DNA of 64,000 nt from Halomonas sp. SpR8 (GCF_031010195.1 NZ_JAUAMC010000003.1:372001-436000); one strand, 5' to 3'; shown: positions 44,536 to 54,540, numbered from the stretch's first letter. Program-made: numbers and translations. The notes: generated by a model not told the origin, from the sequence alone.

Positions 44536-44890
44536 TCATGCTCTCCCTTTCCAGAAAATAGAAACGCGGACGACTGACAACGAGGAGTGCACTACACAGC
44601 TACCAGCCGACTACTGACGCTATTCAATCTATCACCAACCTATCATTTGTAAAGACTCCGTTCATAAGATCATATCGATTACTGATAGTCGACCATGGAT
44701 AAAAAAGTTAAATAATTAATTAAATTATTGATTTTAATAAAAATAATTGAAAATAAACCAATAACCACAGCGCATTATACTTTTGTACCAAGACCTTAAA
44801 ATCTATCCAACCAGCCCTATTATTTGACTAAACTGATAAAAATGATCAATCATCTGATCACTTAATGTACATTATTATCGAGGATGAGCG
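44536..44890. other. 355-bp divergent regulatory region between rpiB and tal
   Basis: AT-rich, no gene. It holds a probable rpiB promoter, a TATACT box (44776-44781) that may serve tal, two TGATCA palindromes 12 bp apart (44843-44848, 44855-44860) and a TGTACA palindrome (44865-44870) just before tal. These are candidate SorC-regulator sites. Confidence 0.65.
44626..44653 (-). promoter_or_regulatory. Probable promoter of rpiB-dhaK-sorC
   Basis: On the minus strand -35 TTTACA (44653-44648), a 16-base spacer, -10 TAGATT (44631-44626). It would give a leader of about 85 bases. Confidence 0.45.
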
Positions 44891-45838
44891 ATGTCACTTT
44901 TAACGGGATTACGCGAACACTCACTGGTCGTGGCCGACACGGGCGACTTGGATGCCATAAAGCGCTATCAACCCCAGGATGCCACCACGAACCCTTCTTT
45001 GATTCTCAAGGCCTTCGAGCTACCTCGCTATCAAGAGATGATCGATAAGGTGATTGCTGAATCACGCCCCAAGGAGAGCGGGCCGAGCCAAATAGTTGAC
45101 CAATTGTCGGTTGCGATCGGCGAGCAAATTGCCAACGTGATTCCTGGACGCATATCGACAGAAGTCTCCGCACACCTCTCTTTTGATACCCAAGCCAGCA
45201 TCCGCAAGGCCTATGAACTGATTGAGCGCTACGAAAAACTAGGCATTAACCGCAACCGCGTGCTGATCAAGCTCGCGTCTACCTGGGAAGGGATCCGTGC
45301 AGCAGAGCTGCTAGAGCGTGAAGGGATCAACTGCAACTTAACGCTCTTGTTCAGCGATGCTCAGGCGCAGGCCTGCTTTGATGCGGGGGTGTATCTGATT
45401 TCCCCCTTCGTTGGCCGCGTTAGCGATTGGTACCAAAAGACAACAGGTAAGCAGTTCACACCAGAAGACGATCCTGGCGTGCTATTTGTAAAAGGGATTT
45501 GCGAGAGGGCTGCCGCTGGTAATTACGACACTGTGGTTATGGGGGCTAGTTTTCGTACCACCGACCAGGTCTTGGCGCTGGCGGGCTGCCATCGCCTGAC
45601 CATCTCTCCCGCACTGCTAGAGCAGCTTGATAGCCTGGAGGGAGAGGTCGCCTCCTGCATCCAACCACAATCCGTCACTCATAAAGCATCCACACCGCTA
45701 GCAGAAGCGGCGTTTCGTTGGCAGCACAATCAAGATGCCATGGCCAACGAGATGCTGGCTGACGGGATCCGCCGCTTCGCCAGCGACCAACAAACATTAG
45801 AGTCGCTGATTACTCAACGCTTAACTACTCGCGTTTAA
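44891..45838 (+). CDS. tal: Transaldolase
   Basis: Class I aldolase-type transfer of dihydroxyacetone between sedoheptulose 7-phosphate and glyceraldehyde 3-phosphate, yielding erythrose 4-phosphate and fructose 6-phosphate; reversible. The 315-residue protein is TalB-like: [14 protein letters not shown] near the start, Schiff-base K127 in [12 protein letters not shown], and [20 protein letters not shown] precedes the ATG. Transketolase follows 40 bases later on the same strand, so both are cotranscribed. In this cluster it would use erythrose 4-phosphate made from the polyol. Confidence 0.97.
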   Translation: MSLLTGLREHSLVVADTGDLDAIKRYQPQDATTNPSLILKAFELPRYQEMIDKVIAESRPKESGPSQIVDQLSVAIGEQIANVIPGRISTEVSAHLSFDTQASIRKAYELIERYEKLGINRNRVLIKLASTWEGIRAAELLEREGINCNLTLLFSDAQAQACFDAGVYLISPFVGRVSDWYQKTTGKQFTPEDDPGVLFVKGICERAAAGNYDTVVMGASFRTTDQVLALAGCHRLTISPALLEQLDSLEGEVASCIQPQSVTHKASTPLAEAAFRWQHNQDAMANEMLADGIRRFASDQQTLESLITQRLTTRV

Positions 45839-45878
45839 CAACATGTCACTCAATACAACAACTAAAGGTATCGCTGAT

Positions 45879-47870
45879 ATGAATAACCGTTTTGAGCTAG
45901 CCAATGCCATTCGCGCCCTGTCCATGGATGCCGTTCAGAAGGCCAAATCCGGCCACCCTGGCGCCCCCATGGGAATGGCTGATATCGCCGAGGTGCTATG
46001 GAATGACTACCTCAAGCACAACCCCGAAGACCCAAAATGGGCCGATCGTGATCGTTTTGTGCTCTCCAATGGCCACGGCTCCATGCTGCTTTACTCGCTG
46101 CTGCACTTAAGCGGCTATGAGGTAAGCCTGGAACACCTGCAGAATTTCCGCCAACTGCATTCGCCCACCGCCGGCCACCCGGAGTTTGACTACGCCCCAG
46201 GCATTGAGACGACGACGGGCCCCCTCGGCCAGGGCTTTGCCAACGCTGTAGGCTTTGCGATAGCGGAAAAAACCTTGGCGGCGCAGTTTAACCGCCCCGG
46301 TCACACCATCGTCGATCACCACACTTGGTGTTTCCTGGGTGACGGCTGCTTGATGGAAGGTATCTCCCACGAAGCCGCCTCGCTAGCGGGTACCCAGCAG
46401 TTAGGTAAGTTGATTGCCCTGTATGACGACAACGGCATCTCTATCGATGGTGAAGTGGAAGGCTGGTTTACCGACAATACTGCCAAGCGTTTCGAGGCTT
46501 ACGGCTGGCACGTGGTGCCCAATGTGGATGGCCATAAACCCGAAGAGGTGAAAGCCGCCATCGAACTGGCCAAGAGCCACGACGATAAGCCGAGCCTGAT
46601 TATTTGCAAAACCATTATTGGCTTTGGTGCGCCCAACAAGCAGGGCAAAGAGGACGCCCACGGCGCGCCCTTAGGCGATGACGAAGTGGCCCTGGCACGC
46701 ACCCAGCTCGACTGGCCCCACGCCCCTTTCCATATCCCGGAGCCGATCTACTCGGCCTGGGATGCTCGCGAGGCAGGTAAAGCGGCGCAGCAGGCGTGGG
46801 AGGAGCGTTTTGCCCGCTACGCTGAGGCCTTCCCGACGGAAGCGCGGGAATTCACCCGCCGCATGAAGCGCCAGCTGCCGACGGAACTGCCGACCGAAGC
46901 ACTGATTGAGCAGGCCCAAGAGCGCGGCGAGACGATTGCCTCACGCAAAGCCTCCTTTGAAGTGTTGAACGCGATTGGCCCGCAAATGCCGGAACTGCTG
47001 GGCGGCAGTGCTGACCTGGCGCCGTCTAACCTGACCTTCTGGAAAGGCGCTAAAGCGATCACCCCGGAAGATGCCAGCGGCAACTACCTGCACTACGGCG
47101 TGCGTGAGTTCGGCATGGGGGCGGTTATGAACGGCATCGCTCTGCACGGCGGCTTGGTGCCTTACGGCGCGACCTTCCTGATCTTTATGGAGTACATGCG
47201 CAACTCGATTCGCATGGCGTCATTGATGGGTCAGCAGGTGATCTACGTGTTTACCCACGACTCCATCGGTCTAGGCGAAGATGGCCCGACCCACCAGCCC
47301 ATTGAGCAGCTCACCAGCCTGCGCACCACGCCGAACCTGAACACATGGCGCCCCTGCGATGCGGTGGAAACGGCAGCGGCCTGGGATGCAGCCATCAAAC
47401 GTCGCTCTGGCCCCACGGCGCTGGTGCTGTCACGCCAGAACCTGCCCCATCAGCAGCGTACCCAAGCGCAGTTGGCGGCGATTCAGAATGGGGCGTATGT
47501 CCTAAAAGATAGCGCAGGAACTCCCGAGCTGATTCTAATTGCCACTGGTTCAGAAGTGGCGCTGGCCATGGAGGCCGCCGCTGAACTGGAACAGCAGGGC
47601 AAAGCGGTGCGTGTGGTCTCAATGCCCTCGGCCTATCGCTTTAACGGCCAGGACGCGGAGTACCGCGAAAGCGTACTGCCCAAAGCGGTGACCAAGCGTA
47701 TTGCTATCGAAGCCGCTCACGCCGACTACTGGTACAAGTATGTGGGCCTGGAAGGCCGTGTGATCGGCATGACCACCTACGGCGAATCGGCCCCGGCAGG
47801 CGATCTGTTCAAGCACTTCGGCTTTACCGTCGAGAACATCGTCGACCAGGCCAATGCGCTACTGGATTAG
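45879..47870 (+). CDS. tkt: Transketolase
   Basis: Thiamine-diphosphate enzyme moving two-carbon units among pentose-phosphate pathway sugars. From the ATG at 45879 it has 663 residues, the same length as E. coli TktA. Visible parts: [19 protein letters not shown], the ThDP motif [37 protein letters not shown] and [17 protein letters not shown]. The upstream ATG at 45843 has no ribosome-binding site. Its stop codon overlaps that of the convergent RIO kinase gene by three bases. Together with tal it links the polyol pathway to glycolysis; the genome probably has another housekeeping copy (inference). Confidence 0.97.
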   Translation: MNNRFELANAIRALSMDAVQKAKSGHPGAPMGMADIAEVLWNDYLKHNPEDPKWADRDRFVLSNGHGSMLLYSLLHLSGYEVSLEHLQNFRQLHSPTAGHPEFDYAPGIETTTGPLGQGFANAVGFAIAEKTLAAQFNRPGHTIVDHHTWCFLGDGCLMEGISHEAASLAGTQQLGKLIALYDDNGISIDGEVEGWFTDNTAKRFEAYGWHVVPNVDGHKPEEVKAAIELAKSHDDKPSLIICKTIIGFGAPNKQGKEDAHGAPLGDDEVALARTQLDWPHAPFHIPEPIYSAWDAREAGKAAQQAWEERFARYAEAFPTEAREFTRRMKRQLPTELPTEALIEQAQERGETIASRKASFEVLNAIGPQMPELLGGSADLAPSNLTFWKGAKAITPEDASGNYLHYGVREFGMGAVMNGIALHGGLVPYGATFLIFMEYMRNSIRMASLMGQQVIYVFTHDSIGLGEDGPTHQPIEQLTSLRTTPNLNTWRPCDAVETAAAWDAAIKRRSGPTALVLSRQNLPHQQRTQAQLAAIQNGAYVLKDSAGTPELILIATGSEVALAMEAAAELEQQGKAVRVVSMPSAYRFNGQDAEYRESVLPKAVTKRIAIEAAHADYWYKYVGLEGRVIGMTTYGESAPAGDLFKHFGFTVENIVDQANALLD

Positions 47871-48742
47871 TAAGGCTGGGGAATCTCGCCATCGTCGTCA
47901 TCATCGCGCATGCGCGCCTGACGCTCGGCTTCTTCCTCTTTGGCATCGTCAATCACTTCCATCAGCTCGTCGACGTTGGCAATGTGGGTGTCAGCATCGA
48001 AGTGGCCGGTGAGCTTGCTATCTGGATGCAGTTCACCGGTTTCATACAGCGCCCACATCTCTCTGCCATACTCTGTACTCAGAATCTCCGGCGCGAACTG
48101 GCCGAAGTAGTTGCGCATGTTATCCACATCGCGATACAGCATGGCGGCCGCGCTGTTATTACCAGCGGCGTCAACGGCCTGGGGCAAATCGATAATCACC
48201 GGGCCGGAGGCATCGACCAGCACGTTAAATTCCGACAAATCGCCGTGAATCAAACCGGCACACAGCATACGCACCACGTCCTGAATGACCTTGGCGAAGT
48301 AGGTCTCGGCCTGCTCTGGGGTAAGCGTGACTTCGTCCAGGCGCGGCGCCACGTTGCCCTCGGCGTCGCTGATCATCTCCATTAACAGGACACCGTCGAC
48401 AAAACCGTGGGGCTCGGGCACCCGCACACCCGCCGAGGCAAGGCGATAGAGCGCGTCGACTTCGGCATTCAGCCACGCCTGCTCCTGCTCTTTCTGGCCG
48501 TAACGGGTTTTTTTGGCCATCGCCCGTGAACGGCGGCTATTACGCTCTTTACGCCCTTCTTGATACTGAACGGCCTGTTTGAAACTGCGCTGCTTGGCCT
48601 CTTTGAATACCTTGGCGCAGCGTACTTCTTCACCGCAGCGCACCACGTAGACCTGCGCCTCTTTACCACTCATTAACTGCACCAGCACCTCATCGATCAT
48701 GCCATCATCGACAAGCGGCTGTAATCGTTTAGGGATTTTCAT
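47867..48742 (-). CDS. RIO1-family serine protein kinase
   Basis: A 291-residue atypical kinase. The nucleotide-binding loop region is [20 protein letters not shown] with the conserved Lys; the catalytic loop is [12 protein letters not shown] and the metal-binding loop IIDLPQAV (Asp in place of DFG). All key residues appear present. An N-terminal basic region and an acidic C-terminal tail ([10 protein letters not shown]) flank it. Bacterial RIO kinases are poorly understood; their substrates are unknown. It lies 33 bases after the dbpA start on the same strand, so the two may be cotranscribed. Confidence 0.93.
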   Translation of the reverse strand: MKIPKRLQPLVDDGMIDEVLVQLMSGKEAQVYVVRCGEEVRCAKVFKEAKQRSFKQAVQYQEGRKERNSRRSRAMAKKTRYGQKEQEQAWLNAEVDALYRLASAGVRVPEPHGFVDGVLLMEMISDAEGNVAPRLDEVTLTPEQAETYFAKVIQDVVRMLCAGLIHGDLSEFNVLVDASGPVIIDLPQAVDAAGNNSAAAMLYRDVDNMRNYFGQFAPEILSTEYGREMWALYETGELHPDSKLTGHFDADTHIANVDELMEVIDDAKEEEAERQARMRDDDDDGEIPQPY

Positions 48743-48775
48743 GGTTAGCTGCGTCGGCTCCTCTTTGGTACGCGT

Positions 48776-50173
48776 TCAATAACGGATACGGCGAACACGG
48801 AAAGCACGCCCTTTTAATTTATCACGCTCGAGCTTGGCCTGAGCTTGCTGAATCACACTGCGCTCAACAGCCACATAGGCACTGCGGGCGAGTACTTTGA
48901 TTTTACCCACTTGCTCACCGCGCAGCCCACCTTCGCTGGTCAGCGCTCCCAGAATATCACCCGGGCGCAGCTTATCTTTCTTGCCACCGGCTAATTGCAG
49001 CGTCGCCATCGGCGGCTCAAACGGCACCGAGTGCTGGGGTTTAGGCATGGGTTCCGTTTTAATCGCCTGCTCCAGCAACCCTTCCAGCCGCTCCAACCGG
49101 TAGCTCTCTTTCGGGGTGACGAGCGTACAGGCAATGCCGCTGGCCCCGGCACGCCCGGTGCGCCCTACCCGGTGCACGTGAACATCAAGCTCGCGGGCAA
49201 TTTGGTAGTTAAACACGGCGTCCAACTGAGCGATATCCAAGCCACGGGCGGCCACATCGGTGGCCACCAAAATAGACACACTTTGGTTGGCAAACAGGAT
49301 CAGTATGCGGTCGCGGTCTTTCTGCTCCAAATCGCCGTTGAGCGCCACGGCGCTAAACCCGGCGTCTGTCAACTGCTCGGCGACTGCCTGGGTCTCGCGC
49401 TTGGTGTTGCAGAACACCACGCTGGTAGCAGGTCGATAGGTCAGCAGCAGTTGGCACAGTGCATCAAATCGCGCTTCTTCATTGGCGACGCTGTAAAAGT
49501 GCTGCTGGATCGTGCTGGCGTCGTGAACCTCGGCGATTTTGACCGTCACCGGATTACGCACTACACCACGGGTCATCTCGGTTAGCCCGCCTGACGACTG
49601 CTCATCCGGAAACGTTGCACTAAACAGCAGCGTTTGGCGGTCAGTTGGGGTGTCGGCAATGATGTCATCAATAGTTGCCTGGAAACCCATATCCAACATG
49701 CGATCCGCTTCATCCAGCACCAGCATGGCGAGTGAATCGAGCGCCAGCGAGCCTTTGCGCAAATGCTCGTCGATACGCCCTGGGGTGCCGACCACAATGT
49801 GTGCCCCGTGCTCTAAAGAGCCGAGCTGCGGGCCAAAGGGCGCGCCGCCGCAGAGGGTGAGTATTTTCACATTGGCCATACCGCGCGCCAAGCGGCGCAG
49901 CTCTTCAGCCACTTGGTCAGCGAGCTCTCGGGTAGGGCAAAGCACCAGGCCCTGCACTGCGAAGCTCTCCACTTGCAGCTTAGCTAGCAGTGCTAAACCA
50001 AACGCCGCGGTTTTGCCTGAGCCAGTTTTCGCCTGGGCCAGTACATCGCGCCCAGCTAGCATGGGCGGCAGACTTTCTGCCTGCACCGGCGACATTTCGT
50101 GGTAGCCAAGGGTGTCTAGATTCGTCAGTAGCGCTGCTGGAAGCGCCAGAGATGCAAAAGAAGTGTCGGACAC
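48776..50173 (-). CDS. dbpA: DEAD-box RNA helicase DbpA
   Basis: ATP-dependent RNA helicase that acts in 50S subunit assembly, activated by hairpin 92 of 23S rRNA. The 465-residue protein has AQAKTGSGKTAAFG (motif I), PTRELADQV (Ia), LDEADRMLDMGF (II), SATFP (III) and HRVGRTGRAG (VI). The C-terminal DbpA RNA-binding domain (KIKVLARSAYVAVERSVIQQ, then GRAFRVRRI) identifies DbpA rather than RhlE or SrmB. It stands upstream of the RIO kinase gene. Confidence 0.96.
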   Translation of the reverse strand: MSDTSFASLALPAALLTNLDTLGYHEMSPVQAESLPPMLAGRDVLAQAKTGSGKTAAFGLALLAKLQVESFAVQGLVLCPTRELADQVAEELRRLARGMANVKILTLCGGAPFGPQLGSLEHGAHIVVGTPGRIDEHLRKGSLALDSLAMLVLDEADRMLDMGFQATIDDIIADTPTDRQTLLFSATFPDEQSSGGLTEMTRGVVRNPVTVKIAEVHDASTIQQHFYSVANEEARFDALCQLLLTYRPATSVVFCNTKRETQAVAEQLTDAGFSAVALNGDLEQKDRDRILILFANQSVSILVATDVAARGLDIAQLDAVFNYQIARELDVHVHRVGRTGRAGASGIACTLVTPKESYRLERLEGLLEQAIKTEPMPKPQHSVPFEPPMATLQLAGGKKDKLRPGDILGALTSEGGLRGEQVGKIKVLARSAYVAVERSVIQQAQAKLERDKLKGRAFRVRRIRY

Positions 50174-50268
50174 AGAAAATTCCTGAAGGGGCCGTAGCGC
50201 CCCGTAAACCTATAATGTGAAGCACCATACCAGAAAGTGCCTCACACTGCGCCGCCATCACATCGACA

Positions 50269-50736
50269 TCACGCTGCCAGCGGCACAAATTTAGCCTGAA
50301 TCAAAGTAGCCAAGCCCCCTGGGGCAAGCTCAATCTCAAGCCCACGGCGACCGGCGCTGACATAGATGCTGGCAAAGTTTTCGGCGGTATGATCAATAAA
50401 GGTGGCCAAGCGCTTTTTCTGCCCCAGCGGGCTAACGCCCCCTAGCACGTAGCCCGTCGTGCGCTCCACCTCTGCGGGTTCCGCCATGACCGCTTTTTTG
50501 GCCCCAGCGGCTTTGGCAATCTGCTTTAGGTTTAACTGCCCGGTGACGGGCACAATACCTACTGCCAACTGCTTACCATCCAGCTTTACCACCAGCGTTT
50601 TAAATACTTGCTCAGCCGCTACGCCCAGTTTTTCAGCCGCCTCCAACCCATAGGAGTGCGCGGTGGCATCGTGGTGGTACTCATGGATTTGAAAGGCAAT
50701 GCCTGCGTGTTTCGCGCTATTTATAGCCGGTGTCAT
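50269..50736 (-). CDS. ybaK: Cys-tRNA(Pro)/Cys-tRNA(Cys) deacylase YbaK
   Basis: A 155-residue editing protein that hydrolyses cysteine mischarged on tRNA-Pro. The fold's marker K is in FKTLVVKLDGKQ, and GAKKAVMAEPAEVERTTGYVLGGVSPLG is typical of the YbaK/EbsC family. Length and start (MTPAINSAKHAGIAFQIHEY) are normal. It is divergent from the small DUF3008 gene. Confidence 0.94.
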   Translation of the reverse strand: MTPAINSAKHAGIAFQIHEYHHDATAHSYGLEAAEKLGVAAEQVFKTLVVKLDGKQLAVGIVPVTGQLNLKQIAKAAGAKKAVMAEPAEVERTTGYVLGGVSPLGQKKRLATFIDHTAENFASIYVSAGRRGLEIELAPGGLATLIQAKFVPLAA

Positions 50737-50843
50737 GTCGTTCTCTTAAGTTAAAAGCGTCAACTAGTAGGAAAACATTACTGCCCACTGCTAGGCTTGA
50801 TAACGTGACCGAGTGAAGGAAGTCAACTGACAGGAGTCTCAAA

Positions 50844-51029
50844 ATGAAAGCCACTTCAAAAGCACAGCAGAAGGCCGCAGGGGCAGCCCTTTCCGCTAAA
50901 CGCGGCGAAACCAAGCCCAGCGAGCTGGTAGGCGCCTCTAAAGAGATGCATGACTCGATGAGTGAAGACGAGCTAGAGGAGATGGCGGGCACAAAACGCG
51001 AGGGCAAGCCGCAGAAGAAAGAGAATTGA
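50844..51029 (+). CDS. DUF3008 family protein
   Basis: A 61-residue, very hydrophilic protein, MKATSKAQQKAAGAALSAKR at its start and SEDELEEMAGTKREGKPQKK near its end. It matches DUF3008, a small conserved family of unknown role with a disordered lysine-rich character, often stress-related in expression (weak knowledge). AGGAG lies 7 bases before the ATG. It is monocistronic, with its stop 21 bases from that of the convergent CDF gene. Confidence 0.88.
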   Translation: MKATSKAQQKAAGAALSAKRGETKPSELVGASKEMHDSMSEDELEEMAGTKREGKPQKKEN

Positions 51030-51050
51030 CAGCTCGTCTGAATATACGTT

Positions 51051-51917
51051 CTAGCCAGCGACCAGCGTCAAGCTGGTAACAGGGCGCAGGTTTAGCCGCT
51101 TACAGCGCTGCTCTACGCTGTCCACAATCTCCTGGGCGTCGTCGAACTGCTGCTTGTCTAGCTGGATATCCACCATCAGGAAACTGCCCACCTGGGCCAG
51201 GCGCACATCGTCGGCGGTGACATCAAAGTCGGCGACATCCTCCACCACCTCTTGCCGCACGCTGCTGCACGAACCGCCAAACATCAGCTCACGTAATGCT
51301 CCCTTCACCATGCGAATCGGCATCGGGAGAAAATAGCCCGCAATGATCAGCACCATGACCGGATCAGCAAAGCGCGCATAGCTGGCCCAGGGCGACTGGG
51401 TTAGCCCCCAGGTAAGCGCAAAGCCCAGCATGACGGCGGCACTCAGCCAGGTATCCATTTGCCACTGACGCAGTTCAGCAGCCAGTAGCGAGGAGCGTGC
51501 CACCCGGGCGTAGCGCGCCAGCCACCACCAGGTTAATAGGCAACCTGTCACATTGACCACGCCAAACATCAGCGCCAAATCCAGCGTGACCAGCCGCCCG
51601 CCGTCGAGCAGGCTCCACAGGGCGGAGACCAGCGAAACGATACAGACCATCGCGATCACTACGCCTTTGAGCAGCACGGCAAGCGGCTCTACCGTCAGCC
51701 GCCCAAAGGGGTAGTGATCATCTGCAGGTTTACGCGCCTGCTGAAGCGCAAACAACGATAACGACGCCAGTACCAGGCTTAACAGCGAGTAGCCACTGTC
51801 AAAAAGAATCGTTATGGAACCGCTGGTCAGCCCTAGCGCCAGCCCGGTAAACGCAAACAGGCTAGCTGAAATAGCTGAAAATCTTAGCGCACGGCGCTCG
51901 GCAACAAAGGGGGTCAC
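51051..51917 (-). CDS. Cation diffusion facilitator family protein with altered metal site
   Basis: A 288-residue six-span membrane protein of the CDF family with a cytoplasmic C-terminal domain ending in the typical beta-alpha fold (FLMVDIQLDKQQ). A GTG start at 51917 is chosen: GGAG lies 8 bases upstream, and the longer frame would run into the divergent LysR gene. The usual metal-binding positions look altered: D40 is followed four residues later by S44 rather than Asp, and Q151 stands where His is expected before D155. So it may transport a different ion or have lost transport (inference). Divergent LysR may regulate it. Confidence 0.88.
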   Translation of the reverse strand: MTPFVAERRALRFSAISASLFAFTGLALGLTSGSITILFDSGYSLLSLVLASLSLFALQQARKPADDHYPFGRLTVEPLAVLLKGVVIAMVCIVSLVSALWSLLDGGRLVTLDLALMFGVVNVTGCLLTWWWLARYARVARSSLLAAELRQWQMDTWLSAAVMLGFALTWGLTQSPWASYARFADPVMVLIIAGYFLPMPIRMVKGALRELMFGGSCSSVRQEVVEDVADFDVTADDVRLAQVGSFLMVDIQLDKQQFDDAQEIVDSVEQRCKRLNLRPVTSLTLVAG

Positions 51918-52023
51918 GCGGATAACTCCATCGGCGAATTGTGCGCCATAATAGTCAGGAGTTATAACAATCACGAATCGCTCAGCGCCAAGTTTACTGG
52001 CGCTCAAAGGACTAACCGGGGTA

Positions 52024-52896
52024 ATGATGCGCGCTGAACAGGTACAGGCTTTTATTGATGTCACCGAGCATGGCTCTTTTGCTGCCGCTGCACGGCATAC
52101 CGGCCTCAAGCGCAGCACCCTAAGCGCTGCGGTTAATGCGCTGGAAGACAGCCTGGGCGTGGCGCTATTTGAGCGTTCGGGCAACAGCCTAACGCTGACC
52201 GCCGTAGGCGATAGCGTGCTTCCCGACTGCTACCGTCTGCTAACCAGCGCCAGTCGGATCAAAAAACACTGCCATCAGCACTTGCAGGGCGTGGAAAGCC
52301 AACTCGGCATTGCCCGCGATGACGCCTTGCCAGAAGCGTTTTGGCGCCAGGTGATGCACGATTTAAAACAGCAGTTTCCACTAACCGCGATCTCGGTGTA
52401 TCTGGTGCCCCCACAGGAGCATGCCCAGTTTGTGCAGCGTCAAACGGTGGATATTGCCTTTGGCCTGTATACCGCCGAAGGCATCGACGCCAAGGCGGCC
52501 AATCTTGCCCCCGTCAGTATGCGGTTAGTGGCAGCGCCCCAACACCCGCTAAGTCGCCTCCCCAGCGTTAACCGCGATGACCTGGCCCAGTACACCCAAG
52601 TGTGTTTAACCCACGTGCAGGATGACAAGCTGATCAGCGAAGCGCTGTTTTCAGGCAATTACCTTGGGCTGACCATGTTTGAGGTAATTCGCGACGCCGT
52701 CATCAACGCGACCGGCTGGGCGCTGCTACCCTACCCGCTAATTAAAGGCGCCCTGGAGGCGGGTACGCTGTGCACGCTTAACCACGATCTGGCATTGGAC
52801 AGCCACTACTACCGCTATGTTGAAAGCGATAGCTGTGGCGTGGTCGCCACCGCGCTATTGAACAAAGTGACGCATTTTTTAGCCACCCTGAATTAA
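52024..52896 (+). CDS. LysR-family transcriptional regulator
   Basis: A 290-residue LysR-type regulator. The helix-turn-helix is in HGSFAAAARHTGLKRSTLSA, followed by AVNALEDSLGVALFERSGNS and an effector domain beginning GIARDDALPEAFWRQV. Two adjacent ATGs (52024 and 52027) can serve as start. It is divergent from the CDF gene, with 106 bp between them, so that gene is the likely target. Confidence 0.93.
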   Translation: MMRAEQVQAFIDVTEHGSFAAAARHTGLKRSTLSAAVNALEDSLGVALFERSGNSLTLTAVGDSVLPDCYRLLTSASRIKKHCHQHLQGVESQLGIARDDALPEAFWRQVMHDLKQQFPLTAISVYLVPPQEHAQFVQRQTVDIAFGLYTAEGIDAKAANLAPVSMRLVAAPQHPLSRLPSVNRDDLAQYTQVCLTHVQDDKLISEALFSGNYLGLTMFEVIRDAVINATGWALLPYPLIKGALEAGTLCTLNHDLALDSHYYRYVESDSCGVVATALLNKVTHFLATLN

Positions 52897-53091
52897 GCCA
52901 ATGCGGACTTACTGACATATCGTTGAAATCTTTTTTGTGGAAAAAAACGCCAAAGCCTTCCACGCTATTAAAAAGAGCTAAATAAGGAGACGCCAGGACA
53001 CGCCACGTGAGGAACACTGGTAAGTGTCATCCAGACGTAATACGCACCTGCCAGTGTCGAAGTTGCCGTCAACCAAGGAGTGATTCCAACG

Positions 53092-54501
53092 ATGGTACGA
53101 CTCGATAAGAAAGCCACTCGGCTGTACGTGTTGGACACCAATGTCCTCATTCATGACCCTACCGCGCTCTACCACTTTGATGAGCACGATGTCGTTATCC
53201 CCATGACCGTTCTGGAGGAACTTGATAAGCACAAAAATGGCGTACGTGAAATTGCCCGCACGGCTCGCCAAATCAGCCGTACGCTCTCTGACCTTACCAG
53301 CCAAGTCACTTTTGATGAGATCCAACGCGGTATTCCGATTCCCCGTATTAGTGGCGACACAGGACGCCTGCACTTTTTATGCTACAACGACTTAAAGCTC
53401 TTTGACGCCCTCGACGATAGCCCCGACAACCGCATACTGGCGGAGACCTGTCGCCTACGCGAAGAACGTCCCGACGCCTCGGTCATTCTAATCACCAAAG
53501 ATATCAACCTACGCGTCAAAGCCGCCGCGCTGAAAGTGCCTGTTGAGGATTACCTCAACGACCGTGCCTTCTCCGACAGCGACGCGATGATTGAGGGCGC
53601 GCAAGTTTACGCCCCCGCAGGCCAAAATGGCGCCTCACTGTGGGAAGCGTTGAATGTCGATGTCAGCGTAGAGCGCCTGGATCACCACACGTTCTATCAG
53701 CTTACCGGCACCATGCCCCGCCATTGGCACGTAGGCATGCTGGTCTCGGATAGCGAAAACGGTGCAGAGTTTGAAGCGATTATCCGCGAACTGGGCCCCT
53801 CTTCGGCGCGCCTTCAGCTACTCACCAACTACCGCCATCACTCAGGCGTTTGGGGGGTCCACGCTCACGACAGCCGGCAAAATTTCACGCTCAACCTACT
53901 CATGGACCCCGATATTGACCTAGTCACCATTGCCGGTAATGCGGGCACCGGTAAAACCTTTATGACCCTCGCCGCCGCTTTTCAGCAAACCCTGGATGCC
54001 AAGCTGTTCGAGCGCATTGTGTTTACCCGCGCACCGATTCCCATGGGCGAAGACATTGGCTTCCTGCCAGGCACCGAGGAGGAAAAAATGTCACCGTGGA
54101 TGGGCGCCTTCCACGACAATATGGATAACCTGCTGCGCAACGAGGAGGGAGAATCCAGTTGGGATAACGGCGCCACCCGGCAGTTGATTGGCTCGCGGGT
54201 ACAGATCCGCTCGCCAAGCTTTATGCGCGGGCGCACCTTAAACGACACCTTTTTGATTATTGATGAGGCGCAAAACTTCACCCCTAAACAGCTTAAATCG
54301 CTGGTAACACGAGCGGGACGCAATACCAAAATTGTCTGCCTGGGCAACGTCGGGCAGATTGATACGCCCTACCTCACTGCCAACACCTGCGGGATGGCTG
54401 CGGTGGTTGAGCGTTTCCGTGATTGGCCCCACGCCGGGCATATCACCTTGAAAAGCGTTGAGCGCTCGCGCTTGGCCCTGGCGGCGGAAGAGCTGCTTTA
54501 A
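53092..54501 (+). CDS. PhoH-family protein with N-terminal PIN domain
   Basis: A 469-residue fusion of a PIN ribonuclease domain (residues about 12-150; LYVLDTNVLIHDP, D15 catalytic) and a PhoH ATPase domain with Walker A GNAGTGKTF and Walker B DTFLIIDEAQN. The architecture is that of YlaK/PhoH2, RNA helicase-nucleases in other bacteria. The ATG at 53092 is used; the GTG at 53080 has the AAGGA directly against it and cannot be served. It is monocistronic; the 5' leader can fold (ACACTGG at 53014-53020 with CCAGTGT at 53051-53057). Confidence 0.93.
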   Translation: MVRLDKKATRLYVLDTNVLIHDPTALYHFDEHDVVIPMTVLEELDKHKNGVREIARTARQISRTLSDLTSQVTFDEIQRGIPIPRISGDTGRLHFLCYNDLKLFDALDDSPDNRILAETCRLREERPDASVILITKDINLRVKAAALKVPVEDYLNDRAFSDSDAMIEGAQVYAPAGQNGASLWEALNVDVSVERLDHHTFYQLTGTMPRHWHVGMLVSDSENGAEFEAIIRELGPSSARLQLLTNYRHHSGVWGVHAHDSRQNFTLNLLMDPDIDLVTIAGNAGTGKTFMTLAAAFQQTLDAKLFERIVFTRAPIPMGEDIGFLPGTEEEKMSPWMGAFHDNMDNLLRNEEGESSWDNGATRQLIGSRVQIRSPSFMRGRTLNDTFLIIDEAQNFTPKQLKSLVTRAGRNTKIVCLGNVGQIDTPYLTANTCGMAAVVERFRDWPHAGHITLKSVERSRLALAAEELL

Positions 54502-54505
54502 AAAC

Positions 54506-54540
54506 CAACCGCCTCCCACCGCTAACAAAGGGTGGGGGGT
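54506..54540. terminator. Hairpin between convergent phoH and BrkB genes
   Basis: AACCGCCTCCCACC and GGGTGGGGGGTT can pair through Watson-Crick and G-U pairs around GCTAACAAA. Position between two convergent stop codons supports a bidirectional terminator; the T-run is short. Confidence 0.6.

Noticed and set aside
48995..49585. 196-residue plus-strand frame over dbpA
   Set aside because: Antisense of the helicase motifs; no start signal.
51918..52184. N-terminal extension of the CDF gene
   Set aside because: It runs into the divergent LysR gene and reads as non-membrane, low-complexity protein. The GTG at 51917 has a proper ribosome-binding site.
53014..53057. ACACTGG...CCAGTGT inverted repeat before phoH, considered as an RNA element
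   Set aside because: A 7-bp stem with a long loop can arise by chance; noted only in the phoH entry.
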